A stretch of 53,845 bases of DNA from DATNPH01 sp036703315 (lineage in GTDB: Bacteria; Cyanobacteriota; Cyanobacteriia; Cyanobacteriales; Coleofasciculaceae), in the NCBI GenBank assembly GCA_036703315.1, contig DATNPH010000050.1, forward strand, positions 1 to 53,845. The letters are read 5' to 3'. This document shows positions 34,193 to 42,800 of the stretch, piece by piece; position 1 is the stretch's first letter, and each line of letters starts with the position of its first letter. The position numbers and the translations under genes were made by a program. The notes beneath the pieces are model-generated. The model was not told the DNA's origin, did no database searches, and saw only the letters and a list, made by a program, of their open reading frames with translations.

Positions 34193-35113
34193 TTACTTTT
34201 TGTAAATCAAGAAGACTGACCCAATGGGATGAGTATTTTCTACATAGATTTTATTGTCAAAATAAAGACCTGTAGAAAAACCACCATCAAACAATATCCC
34301 TTCTTGAATCTTGCCCAAACAGTAATTCTTTGCAATGCCTTGAAGAACATCATCAAACATTGATGGATAAAGGGCTTTTACTGGATTGGCGTTGTTGACT
34401 AGAAAAATTACATAACCTTTGGAAGTAATTGCTGCCATAGAGCGGCTTGTTTGAGAGCAGACATAATCTCCCAAGTCAGGGCAAATATTTTTAAATTTTC
34501 CCTTTGTATAAAATCTTCCATTACCTCCTACTACGTTGTAATTGAGAATTGCCTCTTTTCTCTTGCCTATCTCAATTGTGGCTCTTCGCTCCTCTGGTTT
34601 CCCTCCTGAAATCCCAAAAGAAGATCGCTTATCCTTGAATGCGCCTGAATACTCTACTCCTCTAGAAAAATTTAATCCTTGAGGCTGATTATCAACATTA
34701 ATATAATCTCCATTAATAGCGGCTATTGGTCGTTTTCCATTTAGGAGTGAATTCTCATCAGAGATGAGTTCATTAAACTGTTTAGGTATATAACGTTTGA
34801 TAAATTTACCTTTATCCTCTTTAGAATAAAGGGTATGGGCTAGACCCAAATTGACTTTAAAATCTAGCTCTGGAGATTTCGGATTAAAAATAATAACATA
34901 GTTGATACCGGGTTCATTAGGCCTACCTTTATTATCAGTGGCGAGAAGCTCAATACTTTTAATAATTGGACACTCTCGCTTCTTTGGTTGAAGTTGATTG
35001 ATTGATGTTAAGCTGATTCGATTTCCTAAATTTGACCGATATTTAAAGCCAGGATATATCGACAATAGAGCAAGAAATAGGGTTAATAAAAATACTTTCT
35101 CCTGTACCCGCAT
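34193..35113 (-). CDS. phosphodiester glycosidase (NAGPA-like) family protein
   Basis: This 306-residue protein starts with an export signal or anchor (VFLLTLFLALLSIYPG). It carries the phosphodiester glycosidase (NAGPA, formerly DUF2233) signature. AAINGDYINVDNQPQG, the TSRSMAAIT segment and GILFDGGFSTGLYFDNK hold the conserved Asn, Arg and Asp-Gly-Gly residues. Known members cleave sugar-phosphodiester bonds or bind exopolysaccharide in the cell envelope. Four Cys may form disulfides outside the cytoplasm. AT-rich codon use is stronger than in the next gene. It is divergent from the Spy-like gene, with an inverted repeat between them. Confidence 0.85.
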   Translation of the reverse strand: MRVQEKVFLLTLFLALLSIYPGFKYRSNLGNRISLTSINQLQPKKRECPIIKSIELLATDNKGRPNEPGINYVIIFNPKSPELDFKVNLGLAHTLYSKEDKGKFIKRYIPKQFNELISDENSLLNGKRPIAAINGDYINVDNQPQGLNFSRGVEYSGAFKDKRSSFGISGGKPEERRATIEIGKRKEAILNYNVVGGNGRFYTKGKFKNICPDLGDYVCSQTSRSMAAITSKGYVIFLVNNANPVKALYPSMFDDVLQGIAKNYCLGKIQEGILFDGGFSTGLYFDNKIYVENTHPIGSVFLIYKK

Positions 35114-35309
35114 AGAAGATTTTCAGAACTAAATGTGCTAGTTGAGCTGGTCAAGGTTTTATGAGTCTCTCATAAAATTACCGCTTTGGCGATTGCGATA
35201 GGGTGTGTTTTAAAACTCAGCCATAACGGGATAGCGACTAAGTGCTAGGTGCGATCGCTTGATGGCATGTCCTGCGTGGCAAACTACTGAGGTTGATCGC
35301 CTATGACAA

Positions 35310-35333
35310 AAGTCATGGTAGAATTCATGACTT
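35310..35333. promoter_or_regulatory. 8-bp inverted repeat in a divergent promoter region
   Basis: AAGTCATG at 35310-35317 and CATGACTT at 35326-35333 flank an eight-base spacer. The site is 75 bases before the start of the LTxxQ/Spy-like gene and about 200 from the glycosidase start. The size and symmetry fit a dimeric regulator operator. No regulator gene is adjacent. Confidence 0.45.
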
Positions 35334-35407
35334 CCGTCTCAGGCGACGAACGCTTGAAAATTCCTATGATGATGTCGTGTTCCTCAACAAATAAAAATTA
35401 GGTCACG

Positions 35408-35917
35408 ATGAAACTCAAACTGATGCCGTTGCTGGCTGGATTAATCACACTCTCTGCTGTAGCTACACCTTTGATCGTCAAAGCTCAAGCTGACACCTCC
35501 GCTCAAGCACAACCTGCACAGACAACCCGTCAACCTAATCAGGGTAAATGGAACAAGCTTGGTCTGAGCGACGCACAAAAACAGCAACTGCGTCAAATTC
35601 ATGACAATATGCGTGCCGAGATTTATAAAACTGTGCTCACGCCACAGCAACAGGCACAACTCGACACGGCAAGACAAAATCGTCAAGCTGGTCAAGCTCG
35701 TCAAGCTGGTCAAGCTCGTCAAGGCGGGAAACGAGGTTTTATGGCTTCGTTAAACCTCACTGATGCTCAGAAAGCCAAAATAAAGGCGATTAGAGAGGCT
35801 TACAAACCCCGCCTTCAAGCTGTCTTGACTCCTGAGCAGCAACAGCGGCAGCAACAAATGCGACAACAGCGGCAGCAGCAACGGCAACAGCGGCAGCAGC
35901 AGCAAAACAAGCAGTAA
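35408..35917 (+). CDS. periplasmic LTxxQ/Spy-CpxP-like protein with Gln-rich tail
   Basis: This 169-residue exported protein has a signal peptide (LMPLLAGLITLSAVATPLIVKA). Two LTxxQ-type units follow: LSDAQKQQLRQIHDN and VLTPQQQAQLD, then LTDAQKAKIKAIREA and VLTPEQQQR, as in Spy/CpxP/ZraP periplasmic chaperones. The ending is almost pure Gln/Arg. A DNA tandem (CGTCAAGCTGGTCAAGCT units at about 35683-35720) encodes repeated QARQAG, and slippage there is likely. The expected role is envelope-stress buffering or extracytoplasmic metal/protein binding. The upstream inverted repeat at 35310-35333 may control it. Confidence 0.85.
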   Translation: MKLKLMPLLAGLITLSAVATPLIVKAQADTSAQAQPAQTTRQPNQGKWNKLGLSDAQKQQLRQIHDNMRAEIYKTVLTPQQQAQLDTARQNRQAGQARQAGQARQGGKRGFMASLNLTDAQKAKIKAIREAYKPRLQAVLTPEQQQRQQQMRQQRQQQRQQRQQQQNKQ

Positions 35918-35919
35918 TC

Positions 35920-35997
35920 AACTTTTACACTAAGTAAAAGTTCTGCATCTTAAATAAGAGGGGTAACTGTGGGATGAACTACCTGCTGTTGCCCCTC
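35920..35997 (+). terminator. two consecutive hairpins after the Spy-like gene
   Basis: A perfect 9-bp stem (AACTTTTAC at 35920-35928 with GTAAAAGTT at 35934-35942) starts three bases after the stop. A second stem follows (GAGGGGTAAC at 35958-35967 with GTTGCCCCTC at 35988-35997, one G-U pair). T-runs are weak, so termination or 3'-end protection is inferred. Confidence 0.55.
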
Positions 35998-36099
35998 CGC
36001 TTTATCTTGATTCAGTGGATGAATAGATGAATGAAGTATTTATTTTAATTACCAAGCTAAAGACCTCTGATTACTTGACCGACGCGCTAGTCTACATCT

Positions 36100-37452
36100 A
36101 TGTCTAGTGCTATTTTTAATATGGATTTGTTATTGGCTGTAATTTTCTCATTCACGGCAATACTATTTAGTGTGGCTCAAGGCTATTTTATTGCCTACCC
36201 ACTCTTGCTTTCCCTAGCGATATTCATAATCGTTCTTCGTCGCAGAGGCTTCCCACTAAAAGCTTTAATAGCTATGGGGTTTGCCAGTAGCCGAAAATCT
36301 TTTCAAGTTATTATTATCTTATTGTTGATTGGTATAGTTACAGCTGTTTGGATGGCAGCGGGAACAGTTCCGGCTCTTGTGTATTATGGAACTCAATTCC
36401 TTAGTCCTCAGTATTTTGTTCTTTCTACATTCATCTTGACTAGCTTCATCTCCACGCTACTTGGTACTTCCTTTGGTACTGTCAGCACTATAGGAGTGGC
36501 TTTGATGATTATGGCAAGAGGAAGTGATGTTAACCCTAACTTAGTTGCCGGGGCAATTATTGGAGGAGCATACTTCGGAGATAGATGTTCTCCAATGTCT
36601 TCTAGCGCTAATCTTGTTGCCAGTATCACCAACACTAAACTTTATAAGAATATCAAAAATATGGTAGCAACCGCTTGGTTGCCATTACTGGTGTCTAGTT
36701 TGTTTTATTTGATTTTGTCGATAAGCAATCCAGTTAAACTTACTGATAATACTCTAAGTGCTGAAATACCTAAGGTTTTTAATATTAATCTATTAGTCTT
36801 ATTGCCCGCTTTAGTAATTCTGAGTCTTTCTCTATTACGAGTAGAGGTTAAGTTTTCTCTACTACTGAGTGTAATTGCTGGCTTAATATTGGGAATGTTT
36901 TGCCAGGGTTATTCTTTACTTCAGTTTATTAAATTTGCGGTATTCGGATTCAGTTTGGAGGCAACAAATTCTTTAAGTTCTATTTTTAATGGAGGAGGTT
37001 TATTTTCGATGATAAAGGTTTCAGTGATTGTAATTATCTCGACAGCATTTGCTGGAATTATTGCTGAAACGCGAGTACTAGAAGTGGTTGAAGATTTTCT
37101 AAGTCGATCTTCATCAAGAAGTGGTTTATTTTTGAATACAATTGTGATCGGATTAGCCTCCGCAGCTTTTGGGTGTACTCAAACTATTGCTATTCTTCTG
37201 ACTCAGCAACTAGTAAAGGAAAAGTATGAGAAAGAGCAGTTAGATAAATATCAATTAGCAACTGACCTCGAAAATACTGTCGTTGTGCTTTCGCCTCTGA
37301 TTCCATGGAATATTGCAGGATTAGTTCCGGCGACTATTCTGATGACTAATGCGGGATTTATTCCTTATGCTTTTTATTTATATTTACTTCCAATCTTGAG
37401 CTTGATTCAATTTAAACTAAGCGACTCTGCCAAGGTAAGAGTTAACAACTGA
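36100..37452 (+). CDS. NhaC-family Na+/H+ antiporter
   Basis: This is a 450-residue polytopic membrane protein with about eleven helices. The NhaC signature region is clear: GTSFGTVSTIGVALMIMARG, then AGAIIGGAYFGDRCSP and SSSANLVAS. A second conserved part is FGCTQTIAILLTQQL and PLIPWNIAGLVPATI. It probably exchanges protons for Na+ or a carboxylate/amino acid. ATG 36100 is taken, with ATG 36121 possible; neither has a strong ribosome binding site. The gene is AT-rich with many TTA codons, unlike the DusA gene, which may point to a different history. It stands alone. Confidence 0.9.
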   Translation: MSSAIFNMDLLLAVIFSFTAILFSVAQGYFIAYPLLLSLAIFIIVLRRRGFPLKALIAMGFASSRKSFQVIIILLLIGIVTAVWMAAGTVPALVYYGTQFLSPQYFVLSTFILTSFISTLLGTSFGTVSTIGVALMIMARGSDVNPNLVAGAIIGGAYFGDRCSPMSSSANLVASITNTKLYKNIKNMVATAWLPLLVSSLFYLILSISNPVKLTDNTLSAEIPKVFNINLLVLLPALVILSLSLLRVEVKFSLLLSVIAGLILGMFCQGYSLLQFIKFAVFGFSLEATNSLSSIFNGGGLFSMIKVSVIVIISTAFAGIIAETRVLEVVEDFLSRSSSRSGLFLNTIVIGLASAAFGCTQTIAILLTQQLVKEKYEKEQLDKYQLATDLENTVVVLSPLIPWNIAGLVPATILMTNAGFIPYAFYLYLLPILSLIQFKLSDSAKVRVNN

Positions 37453-38150
37453 TGTAACGATGTAACTCATCATTGGAAATCCTTCTATAGCAATGGGCAG
37501 GAAGTTTAGGACAACGATCAATTCACGAAGCACGCTGTTGCATCTGTCTATCGGCAACTTGTCCTAACAGATCTGGCGACTGCTGTAACTGGTAGAAGCA
37601 TTGAGAATATCAATGCCATGTCGGTTCAGAAACTGTGTACTTGAATCGAATGTCTGAGGTTATTGGCAGCGATCGCTAGAATGTCGAACGTCTCTTGGAC
37701 GCGATCATCCTATACAATCACCACCATATCGATATCTGACTACTCATCTGTATAGCCGTGTGCGGCTGAACCTCCTTGCTTCGGCATCACTCCTTTCAGC
37801 TACAACCGACTGTCTCAAGGGCACGAAGTGACGCCAACTATTACCGGGTAGATCTCGATTCACATCAGGTAATGGATAGACAGTTTATAACCACTCCTTC
37901 TAACCTTCTGCCGAGCACCGGACACTTTGCAAAGGCAGACAGAGTCTTATAAACCAGATTGCACAGTTTCGTTCTTAAGGAGAATGAGCAAACTTTCAAT
38001 ATAGCATTAGTAAAATAGAAATATATCGGATCTTTACAAAAATCTGAAGAATTCATCCTGAGGACAAGCGATCACTAAGGAATAATTGTACGTAAAGGCA
38101 CTGAGACGTACTAGATATCCTCAGTCGCGCTAGAAAATTGCAGGAAAAGG
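37453..38150. other. gene-poor region with decayed sequence
   Basis: About 700 bases with no intact gene. The only recognisable content is a decayed nucleotidyltransferase-like segment on the minus strand (37626-37790). Between 37865 and 38056 an open minus-strand frame exists but has no recognised domain and poor coding character. The promoter of the small exported protein at 38151 must lie at the right end. Confidence 0.5.
37626..37790 (-). pseudogene. remnant of a minimal nucleotidyltransferase (MNT-type)
   Basis: On the minus strand one frame reads VMPKQGGSAAHGYTDE, a stop, SDIDMVVIV, a stop, then DDRVQETFDILAIAANNLRH. The GS-x-AxGxxxxxSDID pattern is the catalytic signature of nucleotidyltransferases such as MntA. 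Two internal stops and a third at the end show decay. No HEPN partner gene is visible nearby. The call rests on one motif. Confidence 0.45.
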
Positions 38151-38378
38151 ATGAAAACCACATTATTGATTGTCTGCCTGACCTTACCTATGTTGATAAT
38201 CGGGGTAGGTCGCAGTTTAGCGAGTATCAAGGTCATACAACAAGAAAACTTTCGGTATTCCCGACCACCCGCCAAAACGCTTCAGGCTACACTCGATAAA
38301 CCCACAACTTTACCTTTATACCTGGCTGCTAGGGATGAACAAAAAAAGGAGTGTGTATGGGTAGGGTTATGTAAATAA
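38151..38378 (+). CDS. small exported protein, unknown function
   Basis: This is a 75-residue precursor with a clear signal peptide (LLIVCLTLPMLIIGVGRSLAS). The mature part, of about 50 residues, is basic and ends in KKECVWVGLCK with two cysteines that could form a disulfide. GGAAAAGG precedes ATG 38151 as a ribosome binding site. I do not recognise a family. It precedes the ATPase/WD40 pair by 145 bases on the same strand, with dispersed-repeat wording (GGTAGCGTCC) in between. Co-transcription is possible but not shown. Confidence 0.65.
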   Translation: MKTTLLIVCLTLPMLIIGVGRSLASIKVIQQENFRYSRPPAKTLQATLDKPTTLPLYLAARDEQKKECVWVGLCK

Positions 38379-38523
38379 ATAAAGGGGAGCATCTTTTTTC
38401 TGCATAAAGCTTTTTGAGAGTAGAACATCACACTGTAGGGTTTTGCATCGAAAAGTCAGGCGCGTTAGCCCAGTGGACGTGGTAGCGTCCTTGAACCTAA
38501 ATCAAGAAGGAAGATGACTGCTA

Positions 38524-39885
38524 ATGGGACTAGATCTACCGAGATTTTATAGAGCTTGTAATCCCAGTAAGCCCCTGATTGTAGGGGAAGTCGAAGACCG
38601 GAAATACTATATTGATTTTTCCTCAGTTAGAGGAAGTAAAATCATTGAGTCACTCAAGCGAACGATCACGCTAATTTCACCCGACGAACCGACCTGCCAG
38701 TTGTTTACAGGTCATATTGGCTGTGGTAAGTCCACAGAATTACTCAGGCTCAAAGCTGAGTTAGAGCAATCGGGATTTCATGTCGTTTATTTCGAGTCCT
38801 CTCAAGACTTGGATATGGCTGACGTTGATATTACAGATATTTTGCTCAGCGTAGCCCGTCAGGTCAGTGAAAGCCTTGAATCAATTAAAATCAGGCTCAA
38901 ACCTAGCTACTTTGCCAATCTCTTTGATGAGGTTGTGGACTTTTTGCAAACGCCTATCGAACTGGAAGCTGAGGCAGAATTATCCGTTGGGATTGGTAAA
39001 ATCACTGCCAAAACAAAGGAAAGTCCAAAGCTGAGACGCCGATTGAGAGAATACCTGGAACCTCGCACAGCTGGGATTCTGGAATCCATTAATAAAGAAC
39101 TACTAGAACGAGCAACAGCGGAACTGAAGCGACGTGGTAAAGCGGGATTGGTAGTAATTGTTGATAATCTTGATCGGGTGGATATTCGCCCTCTACCCTC
39201 TGGGCGATCGCAACCAGAGTACCTGTTTATTGACCGGGGTGAGCAATTACGAAAACTCAATTGCCACGTCGTCTACACGATTCCGCTGGCGTTGATTTTC
39301 TCGAATGACTGTGAAACTCTTATTCATCGCTTAGGAGGTGGCATACCTCCCAAAGTCTTACCGATGGTTCCGGTACGACGGCGCACTAACGAGGAATCTC
39401 AGGAGGGTCTGGATTTACTGCGTCAGATGGTGCTGATCAGAGCCTTTCCCAACGAGACGCTTGAAAAACAGCTAGAGTTGACAACACAGGTGTTTGAGAC
39501 GCCTGAAACCTTAACTCGCTTGTGCCGCATCAGTGGCGGTCATGTGCGGAATTTGCTAGGTTTACTCTTTGACTGTCTTAGACAAGAAGACCCACCCATC
39601 TCGGCTGAGTGTTTAGAACATGTGATTCGAGAACGCCGCGATACCCTAACTTCCAGTATCGATGACGATGAGTGGAATTTGCTGTTTCAAGTGGTGCAAC
39701 AGCAAACTGTAAAAGGAGATATCGAATACCAAAGCCTATTGCGAAGCATGTTCGTCTTTGAATACCGCGATCGCGATGGGCGTTGGTTCGGTATCAATCC
39801 GGCTTTAGAAGAGGCGCAGAAGTTTCAATCATGGTTGAAATACAGCAATCAGCAGACGTTGAACTATACAACGAACGCTCCTTAA
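38524..39885 (+). CDS. P-loop ATPase, first gene of an ATPase/WD40 pair
   Basis: This is a 453-residue cytoplasmic NTPase. Walker A is GHIGCGKST at residues 63-71, and Walker B is GLVVIVDNLDR (about 207-217). HVVYTIPLALIF follows, with arginine-rich VPVRRR and RISGGHVRNLLGLLFDC, a sensor-2/winged-helix style block of STAND/AAA-type switch proteins. A charged helical segment (about residues 150-200) lies between the Walker boxes. A purine-rich site precedes ATG 38524. The next gene starts inside it (overlap 39831-39885), so the two are translationally linked. The role is probably an ATP-driven switch acting with the WD40 protein. No effector domain is seen here. Confidence 0.82.
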   Translation: MGLDLPRFYRACNPSKPLIVGEVEDRKYYIDFSSVRGSKIIESLKRTITLISPDEPTCQLFTGHIGCGKSTELLRLKAELEQSGFHVVYFESSQDLDMADVDITDILLSVARQVSESLESIKIRLKPSYFANLFDEVVDFLQTPIELEAEAELSVGIGKITAKTKESPKLRRRLREYLEPRTAGILESINKELLERATAELKRRGKAGLVVIVDNLDRVDIRPLPSGRSQPEYLFIDRGEQLRKLNCHVVYTIPLALIFSNDCETLIHRLGGGIPPKVLPMVPVRRRTNEESQEGLDLLRQMVLIRAFPNETLEKQLELTTQVFETPETLTRLCRISGGHVRNLLGLLFDCLRQEDPPISAECLEHVIRERRDTLTSSIDDDEWNLLFQVVQQQTVKGDIEYQSLLRSMFVFEYRDRDGRWFGINPALEEAQKFQSWLKYSNQQTLNYTTNAP

Positions 39886-42800
39886 ATGCTCTTGATCGCG
39901 CGATCGCATTGTCACTTGGTGAGTTTTCACTGGTGTTAGTGCGCTGCAACTATCAACGTCTGCGCGATCGCATGATGCAACAACTGCAAGACCTCTCTAA
40001 AGACCGATACAAATTTAGTCAGTTAGTCCTTCCTGAGTCAGCCACTACCCTCTACACAACCATCAAAGCCTACGGGCACGACAAAACCTGCTCTTCCAAC
40101 GAACCCCATCCCGCCTTGCTTATTCTAGGTTTGGAGTCAGTCGTCGCTCTTGAAGACCTACTGGCTTCCAGCAATCAAGTGCGGGATGAATTTCGTAAAC
40201 GAATGCCCTTCCCCTTGGTGTTGTGGGTAAATGATGAGGTACTGCAAAAGCTGATACGGTTTGCACCAGATTTTGCTAGTTGGGCTGCCACACCGATTAA
40301 GTTTGAAATCGCTACCAGCGAATTAATTGATTTTCTACAACAACAAGCCGACTCATTATTTAGTACCGCGTTGAGTGCTGGTAGTGGTAGATATGCAGCA
40401 TGGCGCGTTTCTACGTACCATTCCACCCTGAATCGGGTAACAGGTTATGGGTCACGCTTAGAACTTGAATTCGCCCTCAGAGATCTGCATAATCGCCGAC
40501 AACCCATTAATCCCGAACTAGAAGCCAGTCTGGAATTTGTATTTGGTCTGTATGACTATGCCAGCGACAATATCGATTCTGCTATAGTCAGCTACCAAGA
40601 GAGCTTGAGATGTTGGCGAGCTAGCAACAATCTGGAGCGGCAGGGAATCCTACTGTTTTATATTGGCTTGTGCTATTGCCGCCTTGCTGACTTGCATCGT
40701 ACTCGCAGACATCGCAACTTAGAGGAAGCATGGCCTTATCTTCAGCAATGTGTTGATGTCTTTGCCTCGGCAGGGCGTCCAGACTTGGTTGCTCAGTTTA
40801 TCACTCAACTTGCCGAGGTATTGGAGCGCTTAGAAGCATGGGATGCCCTACAAATCGTTAGCCAAAAGTCCATAAGCTTACATGAAATTTATGGCTCAAG
40901 GGTGCAACTAGCTCAGGATTACGGCTTTCTTGCCGAGGTAGCAATTTGTCACTCCAGGTGGCCAGATACTAAGCAATTGGCTCAACAATCACTCAATATC
41001 CTGGCAGAAATCTTAAGTCAGCCCATCCAACATCAAGGCTTACACCGCTTTTTATTAGCCCAGTTATATCAATTATTTTTAGTAAAATCGCAGCGAGAGC
41101 TGGGTCTGCTCTCGGAGGCTCACAAGTGTTTGGAAACAGCGAGTTTTGAGCTGAAACATGCTCTAGAGTTAAGCGATCATCGATACGAGCCTCAGCGTTT
41201 CCTTCATTTATTAGAGGAATTGCGTACCCTCTATTTCGAGGAAGGGCGCTACTTAGAAGCATTTCGTATTAAGCAAGAACAACGTGCTGTTGAGCAACTG
41301 TATGGATTGCGAGCGTTCATTGGTGCGGCACGCTTGCAGCCACAGCGTCCCATTACAAACTCGCCCTTGGCACCCATTGAGCAACAAGAAATTGTTGCTC
41401 AGGAAATTGCGGCTTCCGGGCGTCAGCAAGATATTAACCGTTTAATTGAACGGATGAGTCGAGCTGATTACAAACTGACGGTAATTCATGGTCAGTCAGG
41501 CGTAGGAAAAAGTTCAATAGTTTCGGCGGGATTGATACCTGCACTGAAATACAAAGCGCTTGGCGATCGCATCGCCTTGCCAGTAGTCCTGCAAGTTTAC
41601 ACCGATTGGGTCAGGGAATTAGGGAAAACGTTGGCAGAAGAACTCATAGATTTTGGCGTGAGTGAAGATGAAGAACCCATTCATGAAGGCTTCAACGACA
41701 TCCAAAATCCTCATGAAAAAATTCAAAAGATTCTTGATCAGCTACGACAGAATGCTGAACATAACTTATTGACAATTTTGATTTTTGACCAATTTGAAGA
41801 ATTTTTCTTTGCTTCTAATAATCAATCTCAAAAAGTACTCTTTTATGCGTTCCTGAAAGATTGTCTCAATTTATCATTTGTTAAAGTAATTTTTTCGCTC
41901 CGAGAAGATTATCTACATTACTTACTAGAAATTGAGCAATTTAACTTAGAGGTAATTGGCAACAATATCCTTGACAAAAAAATTCGTTACCCCATAGGAA
42001 ACTTCTCTTTAGAAGATGCCTATTCAGTTATCCAGAACTTAACTGAGCGTGCCCATTTTTATTTAGAACCTGCTTTAATTGACCAACTGGTAAAAGACCT
42101 GGCTGGAGAACTGGGAACGGTTCGTCCCATTGAATTACAAGTGGTAGGCGCTCAACTGCAAGCTGAAAATATTACCTCTCTAGCTCAGTATCAAGAATCT
42201 GGTCCCAAACAAAGACTGGTCGAGCGTTTTTTAGAAAAAGCCATTAAAGACTGTGGTCCAGAGAATGAAGAGTCAGCTTGGCTTGTCTTGTACTTACTCA
42301 CTGATGAAAATAATAATCGTCCCCTCAAAACTCGTGCTGAATTAGCAATAGAATCAGCCATAGAACCGGAAGAATTAGATTTAATATTAGAAATTTTAGA
42401 GAAATCAGGTTTAGTATTTCTGTTGCCAGAAGTCCCAACCAATCGCTATCAATTGGTTCACGACTATCTAGTAGAGTTTATTCGACAGAAAGAACAATTG
42501 AACATCAAGGCAGAACTCGAAGAACTCCGTAAACGAGATAAACTGAGCCAGCTTGAAATTGAGCAACTTCGTGCTGAACTCAGAGAAAAAGAACTCCGTA
42601 CCAAACTGGCGCAAGCCACAGCCCAACAACGGAGTACAGAGGAGAAACTGAATCGAGTTCTCAAACAAAGTCTACGAAAAGCACGTTTAGTAGGAGTTTC
42701 CTTGTTCACACTCGCACTCATCGCTGGAGGACTTGGACTACGGGCTGCGATCGGCGAAACCAATGCCCAACTCAGTGCTATCAGTGCTTCCTCAGACGCC

